Notes: generated from the letters alone by a model not told the origin. Positions 1 to 7,114 are shown, numbered from the stretch's first letter. The stretch is 19,081 bases of DNA from CAXSEF01 sp964236535 (GCA_964236535.1 CAXSEF010000064.1:1-19081), one strand, 5' to 3'. A program made the numbers and translations.

Positions 1-59
1 GCCAGCCACCGCTGCAGATGCCCATGTTCGCATTCCATAGCGTCCATCGTGTCCTCCAT
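1..59 (-). CDS. Start of a divergent gene cut by the window edge (unknown product)
   Basis: Read on the minus strand, an ATG at 59-57 opens a frame that stays open to the window edge (19 full codons, beginning MEDTMDAMECEHGH). An AAGGAG ribosome-binding site lies 9 nt upstream of this ATG, which is better than most starts in the window. The gene would be transcribed away from the SUF regulator, so positions 60-347 would form a shared divergent control region. Too little protein is visible to name a family. The case rests on the ribosome-binding site and the open frame, so it stays a probable gene only. Confidence 0.45.
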   Translation of the reverse strand, partial: MEDTMDAMECEHGHLQRWL

Positions 60-130
60 GAGAATTCACTCCTTCCTAGGAACCACATACAGGACGAACC
101 GATGCCTCGACTCTCGAAGATGCGACGGTC

Positions 131-148
131 GACCTGAGGCTGCAGGTC
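131..148. promoter_or_regulatory. Inverted repeat GACCTG-N6-CAGGTC in the divergent intergenic region
   Basis: The arms 131-136 and 143-148 are perfect 6-bp inverted repeats separated by 6 bp, and a further CAGGTC half-site lies at 153-158. They sit between the candidate divergent gene and the Rrf2 regulator. The site could be an operator, but at this GC content a 6-bp repeat can arise by chance. No regulator is assigned. Confidence 0.25.
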
Positions 149-201
149 CGCACAGGTCACGGGATTTGGCCGCAGTGGGGAGCCGCCGGCGCGAAGTCGT
201 G

Positions 202-243
202 GTTTCCAGAGGCCTCCAGCCTTTGGCGAGTCTGGGCAGAACC
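202..243 (-). repeat. Partial copy (5' half) of the dispersed hairpin repeat
   Basis: On the minus strand this stretch contains GCCCAGAC-CGCCAAAGGC followed by a GAGGC...TGGAAA segment. About 30 of 36 bases match the start of the copy at 14769. The second half of the element (the AGAGGCAGAGCCTCT hairpin) is not seen here. It is the most diverged of the four copies and lies upstream of the SUF regulator. Confidence 0.5.
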
Positions 244-312
244 CGGCCTGGCTTGCTGTCCACGGTCCCCGCGGGGTTGACGCGGGGGGGATGGTCTTCC
301 ATCTGCATGATA

Positions 313-335
313 ATCCGGACCTTTGTGGTCCCCAT
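313..335 (+). promoter_or_regulatory. Candidate Rrf2/IscR-type operator in front of the SUF regulator
   Basis: A perfect inverted repeat GGACC (317-321), five-base spacer TTTGT, GGTCC (327-331) is flanked by symmetric AT at 313-314 and 334-335. The GAC-N7-GTC core has the same spacing as the GACT-N5-AGTC core of E. coli IscR type-1 sites. It starts 3 nt after a GATAAT hexamer (309-314) that could be a -10 box, and ends 13 nt before the regulator's ATG. That position would suit autorepression by the Rrf2 protein encoded next to it. No good -35 box at 16-18 nt was found; a TTGACG at 277-282 is 26 nt away. Binding is inferred, not shown. Confidence 0.45.
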
Positions 336-347
336 CTGGCGGAACCC

Positions 348-839
348 ATGCTCAGGCTGTCGAAGCTCACGGATTATGCGGTCGTGGTGCTGGTTCGGCT
401 TGCCGACGAGGCAGGCGGGCGGGTGCAGACGACGCCCGGAATCGCGACGGCAACGGGTCTGCCGGAGCCGACTGTGGCTAAGGTTTTGAAGGCGATGGTG
501 GGGCACGGACTGGTGGTGTCGCAGCGCGGCGCACGGGGTGGCTACCGGCTAAGCCGGTCGCTGTCGGCGGTGCCGGTGTGCGACGTGATCGAGGCGATTG
601 ACGGTCCGATTGCGCTGACGGCCTGCGTGGAGGGCGGCAGCGGCAACTGCGAGGCGGCGCGCCTGTGTCCCGTGCATGGCCGCTGGGATTCGGTCAACGA
701 GGCGATCCGTGAGGCGCTGGGTGCAATCACCCTGGCCGACATGCATGGCGTGGGCTTCCCGCGCGCCCGAAAACCGGGCCGGACCATGGAACAGGCGGCG
801 TCGCCGTCGCTCCACTCCGCCCTTTTGGTGATTGAATGA
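348..839 (+). CDS. Rrf2-family transcriptional regulator of the SUF operon
   Basis: A 163-residue DNA-binding regulator of the Rrf2/IscR family, most like the SUF-operon regulators of proteobacteria. The N-terminal winged-helix part begins MLRLSKLTDYA and includes the recognition stretch around residues 38-65, ending in the wing RGARGGY. Cys93, Cys101 and Cys107, followed by His110, form the pattern used by IscR-type proteins to bind a [2Fe-2S] cluster, so it probably senses cluster supply and controls the genes downstream. I chose the ATG at 348: an in-frame ATG at 291 would place the candidate operator inside the coding region and add a tail foreign to the family. The stop codon lies 6 nt before sufB, whose GAGG ribosome-binding site overlaps it. 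Confidence 0.88.
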   Translation: MLRLSKLTDYAVVVLVRLADEAGGRVQTTPGIATATGLPEPTVAKVLKAMVGHGLVVSQRGARGGYRLSRSLSAVPVCDVIEAIDGPIALTACVEGGSGNCEAARLCPVHGRWDSVNEAIREALGAITLADMHGVGFPRARKPGRTMEQAASPSLHSALLVIE

Positions 840-845
840 GGTACC

Positions 846-2348
846 ATGGCCGCCGTAGCTGAAACTCTCGACACCGTCCAGTCCGTCACCCAGTCCGGCT
901 ACAAGTGGGGGTTCGAGACCGACATCGAGATGGACCTCGCGCCTGTCGGGCTGAACGAAGACATCATCCGTCTGATCTCGTCGCGCAAGGAGGAGCCGGA
1001 GTGGCTGCTCGCGTGGCGGCTGAAGGCGTATGCGATCTGGCAGGGCATGGCCGAGCCGGACTGGAGCAAGCATAAGTATCCGCCGATCGACTACCAGGCG
1101 CTGCACTACTACGCGGCGCCCAAGAAGAAGGCGGGCCCGGCGAGCCTCGACGAGGTCGATCCCGAGCTGCTGCGCATGTACGAGAAGCTGGGCATCCCGC
1201 TGCGCGAGCAGGCGATGCTGGCAGGCGTCGAGGGAGCGGTCGCGCTTGATCCGGAGACGGCGGTCGGGCGCAACATCGCGGTGGACGCGGTGTTCGACAG
1301 CGTGTCGGTGGCGACGACGTTCAAGTCGACGCTGGCAAAGGTCGGGGTGATCTTCTGCCCGATCAGCGAGGCGGTGCGCGAGCATCCGGAGTTGGTGCGC
1401 GAGTATCTCGGCAGCGTGGTGCCGGCGGGCGACAACTATTTCGCGGCGCTGAACAGCGCGGTGTTCACCGACGGATCGTTCGTGTTCATCCCCAAGGGGG
1501 TGCGCTGCCCAATGGAGCTGAGCACGTATTTCCGGATGAATGCGAAGAACACCGGGCAGTTCGAGCGCACGCTGATCGTGGTCGAGGACGGCGGCTCGGT
1601 GAGCTACCTGGAGGGCTGCACGGCGCCGATGCGCGACGAGAACCAGCTGCATGCGGCGGTGGTCGAACTGGTGACGATGGACGACGCCACCATCAAGTAC
1701 AGTACGGTGCAGAACTGGTTCCCGGGAGATGCCGAGGGCAAGGGTGGCATCTACAACTTCGTGACCAAGCGGGCGGCGTGCCGTGGCGCGCGGTCGAAGG
1801 TGTCGTGGACGCAGGTGGAGACCGGGTCGGCGATCACCTGGAAGTATCCGTCGTGCATCCTGATCGGCGAGGGCTCGGTAGGCGAGTTCTATTCGGTGGC
1901 GGTGACCAACAACCGGCAGATGGCCGACACCGGCACCAAGATGATCCACATCGGCAAGAACACCCGCTCGACCATCGTGTCGAAGGGGATCAGCGCCGGA
2001 CGCTCGGACAACGTGTATCGCGGGCTGGTGCGCATCCAGCCCAAGGCATCGGGCGCGCGCAACTTCACCCAGTGCGACAGCCTGCTGATCGGCGATCAGT
2101 GCGGGGCGCACACCGTGCCGTACATCGAGAGCCGCAACTCGACAGCGAAGGTGGAGCACGAGGCGACGACGTCGCGCATCGCCGACGACCAGCTGTTCTA
2201 TTGCCGCAGCCGCGGGCTGTCGGAGGAGGACGCGGTGGGCATGATCGTCAACGGCTTCTGCAAGGACGTGCTGAAGGAGCTGCCGATGGAGTTCGCGGTG
2301 GAGGCGCAGAAGCTGCTGGCGGTGTCGCTCGAGGGGAGCGTCGGCTGA
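846..2348 (+). CDS. sufB: Fe-S cluster assembly scaffold protein SufB
   Basis: SufB is the scaffold subunit of the cytosolic SufBCD complex, which builds Fe-S clusters from SufS-derived sulfur using SufC ATPase activity. The 500-residue product has the expected family length. Conserved blocks include YLEGCTAPM with Cys258 (counterpart of E. coli Cys254, the sulfur entry site), TQCDSLLIGDQCGAHT with Cys410 (E. coli Cys405), and VEHEATTS with His438-Glu439 (E. coli His433/Glu434). The near-constant numbering offset supports the assignment. All residues needed for assembly on the SufB-SufD interface are visible. The stop codon overlaps the sufC start by one base (TGATG), indicating translational coupling. 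Confidence 0.97.
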   Translation: MAAVAETLDTVQSVTQSGYKWGFETDIEMDLAPVGLNEDIIRLISSRKEEPEWLLAWRLKAYAIWQGMAEPDWSKHKYPPIDYQALHYYAAPKKKAGPASLDEVDPELLRMYEKLGIPLREQAMLAGVEGAVALDPETAVGRNIAVDAVFDSVSVATTFKSTLAKVGVIFCPISEAVREHPELVREYLGSVVPAGDNYFAALNSAVFTDGSFVFIPKGVRCPMELSTYFRMNAKNTGQFERTLIVVEDGGSVSYLEGCTAPMRDENQLHAAVVELVTMDDATIKYSTVQNWFPGDAEGKGGIYNFVTKRAACRGARSKVSWTQVETGSAITWKYPSCILIGEGSVGEFYSVAVTNNRQMADTGTKMIHIGKNTRSTIVSKGISAGRSDNVYRGLVRIQPKASGARNFTQCDSLLIGDQCGAHTVPYIESRNSTAKVEHEATTSRIADDQLFYCRSRGLSEEDAVGMIVNGFCKDVLKELPMEFAVEAQKLLAVSLEGSVG

Positions 2349-3127
2349 TGCTGGAGATCCGCGAGCTTGCCGCCTCGATCACCATCGAGGTGCCGGCCGG
2401 CGGAGTGACGAGCAAGCCGATCCTGCGCGGCATCAGCCTGGAGCTGCCGGCGGGCCAAGTGCATGCGATCATGGGGCCGAACGGGTCGGGTAAGTCGACG
2501 CTTAGCTACGTGCTGTCCGGGCGCGAGGACTACGAAGTGACAGGGGGTTCGGCGACGTTCAACGGGGTGGACCTGCTGGCGCTGGAGCCAGAAAAGCGGG
2601 CGGCGCTGGGCGTGTTCCTGGCGTTCCAGGCGCCGGTGGAGCTTCCGGGCGTGGGCAACGCGAACTTCATGCGTACGGCGCTGAACGCGGTGCGGCGGGC
2701 GCGCGGCGAGGATGAGCTGGACGCGGTGAGCTTCCTCAAGCTGGCGCGGGCGGAGGCGAAGCGGCTGTCGATGCCGGACGACATGCTGAAGCGCAACGTC
2801 AACGTCGGGTTCTCCGGTGGCGAGAAGAAGCGCAACGAGGTGCTGCAGATGGCGCTGCTGCGGCCGAAGCTCGCGATCCTGGACGAGACCGACAGCGGGC
2901 TCGACATCGACGCGCTGCGCATCGTGGCGAACGGGGTGAATGCGCTGCGCGGGCCGGAGTTCTCCGCGCTAGTGATCACGCACCACCAGCGGCTACTGGA
3001 CTACATCGTGCCGGACCGGGTGCACGTGCTGGCTGCAGGGCGGGTGGTGCGCTCCGGCGGGCCGGAGCTGGCGCATCAGCTGGAGGCGCAGGGCTATGCG
3101 CAGGTGATCGCGGAGGCGGCGGAATGA
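2348..3127 (+). CDS. sufC: Fe-S cluster assembly ATPase SufC
   Basis: SufC is the ABC-type ATPase of the SufBCD complex; it is cytosolic and not a transporter. The 259-residue protein has Walker A GPNGSGKST (residues 43-51), Q-loop Gln94, the signature SGGEKKR (156-162), Walker B LAILDE ending in Glu180, D-loop SGLD (183-186) and H-loop His212/213. The SGGEKKRNE signature and TDSGLDIDAL stretch are typical of SufC. A short insertion after strand one (around residues 17-24) slightly lengthens the N-terminal region. It starts within the sufB stop and ends in an ATGA overlap with sufD, which suits a fixed subunit ratio. Confidence 0.97.
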   Translation: MLEIRELAASITIEVPAGGVTSKPILRGISLELPAGQVHAIMGPNGSGKSTLSYVLSGREDYEVTGGSATFNGVDLLALEPEKRAALGVFLAFQAPVELPGVGNANFMRTALNAVRRARGEDELDAVSFLKLARAEAKRLSMPDDMLKRNVNVGFSGGEKKRNEVLQMALLRPKLAILDETDSGLDIDALRIVANGVNALRGPEFSALVITHHQRLLDYIVPDRVHVLAAGRVVRSGGPELAHQLEAQGYAQVIAEAAE

Positions 3128-4410
3128 GTGCGGCTCGCGCGCAGGCGGCGGCCGACAGCGTCGCCGGGTTCCTGCACCGTTTCGAGGGGCTGCGCCGGCG
3201 CCTGCCGGGCGATGGGGCGGCGCGCGAGGCGGCGGCGGGCGTGTTGCGCGCGCAGGGGCTGCCGACGCGGGCGGACGAGGCGTGGCACTACACGAGCCTG
3301 CGGCCGCTGGCGGAGGTGTCGTTCACCGAGGCGCTGACCGCGGTGTCGCCGGCGGCGTCGGTACTGGCCGGGGTAAGCCTGCCGGACGCGCCGAGGCTGG
3401 TGTTCGTCGACGGGCGGTTCCAGCCGGAGCTGTCGGACGTGCCGGACGGGGTATCGCTGGTGCGGTTCGCCGAGCAGCCGGGATTCGGGGCTATGGCGCA
3501 TCCGGAGCGCGAGCCGCTGGTGGCGCTCAACACAATGCTGGCCGAGGACGGCGTGGTGCTGCGGGTGGCCGAGGGCGTGGATGCGGGGACGCTGTGCCTG
3601 GTCAGCATCGGCGGCGGGGCCGGTGCCACGGCGATGGCGTTCCATCCGCGCCATGCGGTGCACCTTGCGCGCGATGCGCGGCTGACGCTGATCGAGGTAG
3701 CGCACGGGTCGGGGGTGTATCTGCACAACCCGGTTCTGGAGGCGAGCGTCGCTGAGGGCGCGCGGCTGGTGCACGTCAAGCTGCAGGACGAGTCGGTGGC
3801 GGGATTCTATCTGTCGACGGTGTATGCCGAGGTCGCCGAGCGCGGCGTGTACGACAGCTTCGGGCTGAACCTGGGGGCGAGGCTGGCGCGGCACGAGGTG
3901 CATGCGCGGCTGTTGGGGCCGTATGCAGCGGCGCACCTGAACGGGGCGCAGCTGCTGGCGGGCGGGCAGCACAGCGACTTCACCACGGTGGTTTCGCACA
4001 AGGCGCCGTCCTGCGCGTCGCGGCAGACGGTGAAGAACGTGCTGACCGGGCGGGCGCGCGGGGTGTTCCAGGGCAAGATCGAGGTCGACCGCATCGCGCA
4101 GAAGACCGACGGCTACCAGATGAATCAGGCGCTGCTGCTGTCGGCGGAGAGCGAGATCGACTGCAAGCCGCAGCTCGAGATCTACGCCGACGACGTAAAG
4201 TGCAGCCACGGCGCGACGGTGGGCGAGCTGGACGCCGAGCAGCTGTTCTACCTGCGCTCGCGCGGCGTGCCGCTGGCCGAGGCGCGCTCGCTGCTGGTGC
4301 GGGCGTTCCTGGCGGAGGCGCTCGATCCGATCGGGCACGAGGGCGCGCGGGCGATGCTGGAGGGTGCCGTGGAGCGCTGGTGGAGCCGGCAGGCGGAGGT
4401 GGCGGCATGA
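3124..4410 (+). CDS. sufD: Fe-S cluster assembly protein SufD
   Basis: SufD is the SufB paralogue that pairs with it in the SufBC2D complex and is implicated in iron acquisition. The 428-residue protein has the weakly conserved helical N-terminal part typical of SufD, including DEAWHYTSLRPL (around residues 55-66), and the conserved beta-helix core. Near the C terminus CSHGATVGELDAEQLFYLRS carries His362, equivalent to the functional His360 of E. coli SufD at the SufB interface. The ATG at 3124 overlaps the sufC stop (ATGA), and its own stop overlaps the sufS start in the same way. Confidence 0.95.
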   Translation: MSAARAQAAADSVAGFLHRFEGLRRRLPGDGAAREAAAGVLRAQGLPTRADEAWHYTSLRPLAEVSFTEALTAVSPAASVLAGVSLPDAPRLVFVDGRFQPELSDVPDGVSLVRFAEQPGFGAMAHPEREPLVALNTMLAEDGVVLRVAEGVDAGTLCLVSIGGGAGATAMAFHPRHAVHLARDARLTLIEVAHGSGVYLHNPVLEASVAEGARLVHVKLQDESVAGFYLSTVYAEVAERGVYDSFGLNLGARLARHEVHARLLGPYAAAHLNGAQLLAGGQHSDFTTVVSHKAPSCASRQTVKNVLTGRARGVFQGKIEVDRIAQKTDGYQMNQALLLSAESEIDCKPQLEIYADDVKCSHGATVGELDAEQLFYLRSRGVPLAEARSLLVRAFLAEALDPIGHEGARAMLEGAVERWWSRQAEVAA

Positions 4411-5726
4411 ACGAGGTTTCGCGGCTGATGGCGGGGCAGACCGAGTCGGGCGAAGCGGCCGGGCAGGCCGGGGCTCGGGCTGGCATGCTGGCGGGGGCCT
4501 CCCGGGTGTTCGACGAGGCGGCGATCCGGGTGGACTTCCCGATCCTAGGCCAGAGGGTGCATGGCAAGCCGCTGGTGTTCCTTGACAATGCGGCGTCGGC
4601 GCAGAAGCCACGCGCGGTGATCGATGCCATGGTGAATGCCATGGAGACACAGTATGCGAACGTGCATCGCGGGCTGCACTGGATGAGCGAGCGCACCACC
4701 GACGCGTTCGAGTCGACGCGCGACGCGGTGGTGCGGCTGCTGCACGCGCCGTCGCGCGAGGAGGTGGTGTTCACGCGCAACAGCACCGAGGCGATCAACC
4801 TGGTGGCACACTCGTACGGGCGCGGGGTGATGAAGCCGGGCGAGGCGGTGCTGATCAGCGAGATGGAGCATCACGCCAACATCGTGCCGTGGCAGATGCT
4901 GCGCGACGCGCATGGCATCGAGCTGCGGGTGTGCCCGATCACCGATGCGGGCGAGCTGGACCTGGAGGCGTATGAGCGGCTGCTTGAGGACCGCAAGGTC
5001 GGGTTGGTGGCGATCACGCACATGAGCAACGTGCTGGGGACGTACACGCCGGGCGAGCGGCTGGCGATGCTGGCGCACCAGTACGGGGCGCGCATCCTGT
5101 TCGACGGCAGCCAGTCGGTGGTGCACCGGCGGGTGGACGTGCAGGCGCTGGGGGCGGATTTCTTCGTGTTCACCGGGCACAAGCTGTACGGGCCGACCGG
5201 GATCGGGGTGCTGTGGGGGCGGCGCGAGCTGCTCGAGGTGATGCCGCCGTTCATGGGCGGCGGCGACATGATCTCGTCGGTGACCTGGGAGCGCTCGACC
5301 TGGGCCAGGGTGCCGCACAAGTTCGAGGCGGGGACGCCGGCGATCCTGGAGGCGATCGGGCTGGGTGCGGCGATCCGCTATGTCGAGGCGCTGGGGTTCG
5401 AGGCGATCGGGGCGCACGAGCGGGCACTGGTGGAGCACGCGCTGCCGAGGCTGGCGGCGGTGCCGGGGCTGACGGTGATCGGGTCGGCGCAGGATCGTGG
5501 CGGCGTGGTGTCGTTCACCATGCGGGGCGCGCACGCGCACGACATCGCGACACTCGTGGACCGCGGCGGGATCGCGATCCGGGCTGGGCACCATTGCGCC
5601 GAGCCTCTGATGCACCGGCTGGGGCTGGACAGCACGGCGCGCTGCTCGTTCGCGTTGTATTCGACGCGGGGAGAGATCGACGCGCTGGCGATGGCGCTGG
5701 AACGGGTCAGCGAGTTCTTTGCATGA
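4407..5726 (+). CDS. sufS: Cysteine desulfurase SufS
   Basis: SufS is a pyridoxal-phosphate enzyme (class V aminotransferase fold, group II desulfurase) that removes sulfur from L-cysteine to give alanine and an enzyme persulfide. The 439-residue protein shows DNAASAQKP, EHHANIVPW, FDGSQSVVH, the PLP lysine Lys259 in FTGHKLYGPTG, and the catalytic Cys397 in RAGHHCAEPLMHRL. Relative to E. coli SufS it carries about 33 extra residues at the N terminus, rich in Ala, Gly and Glu and probably disordered. The ATG at 4407 gives the regular ATGA overlap with sufD. The stop at 5726 overlaps a mini-ORF rather than the next cluster-assembly gene. Confidence 0.96.
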   Translation: MNEVSRLMAGQTESGEAAGQAGARAGMLAGASRVFDEAAIRVDFPILGQRVHGKPLVFLDNAASAQKPRAVIDAMVNAMETQYANVHRGLHWMSERTTDAFESTRDAVVRLLHAPSREEVVFTRNSTEAINLVAHSYGRGVMKPGEAVLISEMEHHANIVPWQMLRDAHGIELRVCPITDAGELDLEAYERLLEDRKVGLVAITHMSNVLGTYTPGERLAMLAHQYGARILFDGSQSVVHRRVDVQALGADFFVFTGHKLYGPTGIGVLWGRRELLEVMPPFMGGGDMISSVTWERSTWARVPHKFEAGTPAILEAIGLGAAIRYVEALGFEAIGAHERALVEHALPRLAAVPGLTVIGSAQDRGGVVSFTMRGAHAHDIATLVDRGGIAIRAGHHCAEPLMHRLGLDSTARCSFALYSTRGEIDALAMALERVSEFFA

Positions 5727-5803
5727 GAGATACTTTCATGGGCGGGCCTGGGAGCCCAGCTCCCGGCGGAGTCCAGAGGCAGAGCTTCTGGCCTTGCTCA
5801 TGA
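5723..5803 (+). CDS. Candidate 26-codon linker ORF between sufS and sufU
   Basis: An ATG at 5723 lies inside the sufS stop (ATGA, 5723-5726), and the frame runs 26 codons (MRDTFMGGPG... to ...QSFWPCS) to a TGA at 5801-5803 that overlaps the sufU ATG at 5800 in a second ATGA. Every other joint from sufC to sufS uses such an overlap, so this ORF would carry terminating ribosomes across the gap. Most of it is encoded by a dispersed repeat, so the peptide probably has no function of its own. It has no ribosome-binding site and would depend on reinitiation. Translation is inferred. Confidence 0.35.
   Translation: MRDTFMGGPGSPAPGGVQRQSFWPCS
5748..5766 (+). repeat. Hairpin in the sufS-sufU gap
   Basis: GGGAGC (5750-5755), loop CCA, GCTCCC (5759-5764) is a perfect 6-bp stem, extendable by a U-G and a C-G pair to 8 bp. 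It stands just before the dispersed-repeat hairpin at 5773-5791, giving two stem-loops in tandem in the operon mRNA. No T-run follows, so a terminator is unlikely. Confidence 0.5.
5765..5799 (+). repeat. Dispersed hairpin repeat, 3' half, inserted between sufS and sufU
   Basis: These 35 bases match 7802-7836 at 34 positions. The core is a stem-loop with arms CCAGAGGC (5773-5780) and GCTTCTGG (5784-5791) around AGA. The single difference from the other copy changes a G-C pair to G-U, so the RNA stem is kept. The only purine-rich candidate ribosome-binding site for sufU (around 5776-5785) lies inside the stem. The repeat ends one base before the sufU ATG. Confidence 0.75.
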
Positions 5804-6267
5804 GCGACGACGTCCGCGACCTGTACCAGGACGTGGTGCTACGCCACGGCCGCAACCCGGAGCACAAGCGCCGGCTGGACCCGTACGACGCAAGCGCGCG
5901 CGGCGACAACCCGATGTGCGGCGACCGGGTGGAGGTGAGGCTGCGCTACGACGCCGAGGGCCGGGTGGCGGAGGCGGCGTTCGAGGGGCGGGGCTGTGCG
6001 ATCAGCGTGGCGTCGGCGGACATGATGGCCGGGGCGGCGGCCGGGCGGACGCCGGAGGAGCTGCGCGAGACGGCGCTGGTGTTCGACGCGATGCTGCGGA
6101 CGGGGGACTGTCCGGAATGCCTCGGTGCGTTGCGGGCGTTGTCGGGGGTGCACGAATATCCGTCGCGGGTGCGGTGCGCGACGCTGCCCTGGGACGCGCT
6201 GCTGGCGGCGCTGGACGGGATGGCGGCCGGGGCCGAGACGGGTGAGGGAGAAGCTGGCATTGGATGA
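5800..6267 (+). CDS. sufU: SufU-type sulfur acceptor / Fe-S scaffold-like protein
   Basis: A 155-residue member of the IscU/SufU family. In Bacillus, SufU is a zinc-dependent sulfurtransferase that takes the persulfide from SufS and passes it to SufBCD. The ligand set is complete: Cys40 and Asp42 in NPMCGDR, Cys66 in EGRGCAISVASADMM, and Cys126 in VRCATLPWDAL, nearly the same numbering as Cys41/Asp43/Cys66/Cys128 of B. subtilis SufU. The extra residues between the second and third cysteines (about 80-108) are a SufU rather than IscU trait. The start is set at ATG 5800, because an in-frame TTG at 5719 would add 27 repeat-encoded residues. No SufE gene is present in the window, so this is the likely SufS partner. 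Confidence 0.88.
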   Translation: MSDDVRDLYQDVVLRHGRNPEHKRRLDPYDASARGDNPMCGDRVEVRLRYDAEGRVAEAAFEGRGCAISVASADMMAGAAAGRTPEELRETALVFDAMLRTGDCPECLGALRALSGVHEYPSRVRCATLPWDALLAALDGMAAGAETGEGEAGIG

Positions 6268-6277
6268 GTTTAGGGCG

Positions 6278-6676
6278 ATGATGGATCCGGCGACGAGCGG
6301 CGCGGGGATGCCACCGGCAGCCGTCCCGGCAGCGTCGGTCGGGGCCTGGACACCGGATGGCGAGGTGGTGCCGCTGCCGAGTGAGGACGCGCTGATTGCG
6401 GCGATCGGGACCGTATACGATCCGGAGATCCCGGTGAACGTGTATGAGCTCGGGTTGATCTACGCGGTAGACATCAGCGAAGGCGGACGGATCGCGGTCG
6501 AGATGACGCTGACGGCGCCGGGATGTCCGAGTGCGCAAGAGCTGCCGGAGGCGGTGCGCCAGGCGCTGCTGGGGGTTCCTGGGGTGAATGCCGCCGAGGT
6601 GACTACGGTCTGGGACCCACCGTGGGACCCGAGCCGGATGTCGGAAGAGGCGCGGCTTTCGCTGAACATGTTCTGA
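6278..6676 (+). CDS. sufT: SUF-associated protein SufT (DUF59/MIP18 family)
   Basis: SufT proteins carry a DUF59 domain and help deliver or mature Fe-S clusters. The domain occupies roughly residues 30-120: SEDALIAAIGTVYDPEIPVN with the conserved DPEIPVNVYELGLIY motif, then MTLTAPGCP with the conserved cysteine, and the C-terminal VWDPPWDPSRMSEEARL typical of the family. About 30 low-complexity residues (Ala/Pro/Gly) precede the domain. The start is uncertain: ATG 6278 or 6281 is preceded by AGGG, while an in-frame TTG at 6260 has a better-placed GAGGGAGAAG at 6243-6252 and would overlap the end of sufU. Either way the gene follows sufU with almost no gap. Confidence 0.88.
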   Translation: MMDPATSGAGMPPAAVPAASVGAWTPDGEVVPLPSEDALIAAIGTVYDPEIPVNVYELGLIYAVDISEGGRIAVEMTLTAPGCPSAQELPEAVRQALLGVPGVNAAEVTTVWDPPWDPSRMSEEARLSLNMF

Positions 6677-6702
6677 GCCGGACGGGTGCGAGGATGACGG
6701 GC

Positions 6703-7110
6703 ATGACAGAAACGACGGCGATCAGGCGGCAGGAACAGGCGGGGTCGGGGCAGGTCGCCGCGGCGCCGCGGCGACTGGCGTTGCCGCCGCTGATGCAGGT
6801 GAGCGACGCCGCGGCCGCCCGGTTGCGGGTGCTTTACGATGGCAAGCAGCAGGGCATGCATCTGCGCATCGCGGTGAGCACCAAGGGGTGCTCGGGGATG
6901 AGCTACGACATGAGCTGGGTGGAGGCCGCCGGGGCTGCGGACGAGGTGGTGGCCGACAACGGGGTCACGGTGCTGGTGGACCGCAAGGCGACGCTGTTCC
7001 TGATTGGGACGACGATGGACTTCGTGGTGGAGAAGCTCACGTCTGGGTTCGTGTTCAAGAACCCCAACGAGAAGGGCCGCTGCGGATGCGGCGAGTCGTT
7101 CCACGTCTGA
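6703..7110 (+). CDS. sufA: Fe-S cluster carrier SufA/IscA (HesB family)
   Basis: An A-type carrier that receives clusters from SufBCD and passes them to target apoproteins. The three conserved cysteines are present: Cys63 in KGCSGMSY and Cys127/Cys129 in GRCGCGESF at the C terminus. The HesB-like domain spans about residues 30-135; the first 28 residues are a variable tail. ATG 6703 is preferred to ATG 6694, because the GAGG at 6690-6693 is 9 nt from the former but directly touches the latter. It is the last gene of the SUF operon, 26 nt after sufT. Confidence 0.93.
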   Translation: MTETTAIRRQEQAGSGQVAAAPRRLALPPLMQVSDAAAARLRVLYDGKQQGMHLRIAVSTKGCSGMSYDMSWVEAAGAADEVVADNGVTVLVDRKATLFLIGTTMDFVVEKLTSGFVFKNPNEKGRCGCGESFHV

Positions 7111-7114
7111 GCCG

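Noticed and set aside
291..347. Upstream ATG for the Rrf2 regulator
   Set aside because: It would add 19 residues foreign to the family and place the candidate operator and -10 box inside the coding region; MLRLSKLTDYA is the usual start.
549..2159. Long open frame on the minus strand across the regulator and sufB
   Set aside because: It is an Arg/His/Leu-rich shadow of the sufB codons, common at this GC content; it has no domain and no conserved motif, and sufB is certain.
5719..5799. 27-residue N-terminal extension of SufU from a TTG
   Set aside because: The added residues are encoded by the repeat, the family starts near MSDDVRDLYQ, and the ATG at 5800 overlaps the linker stop.
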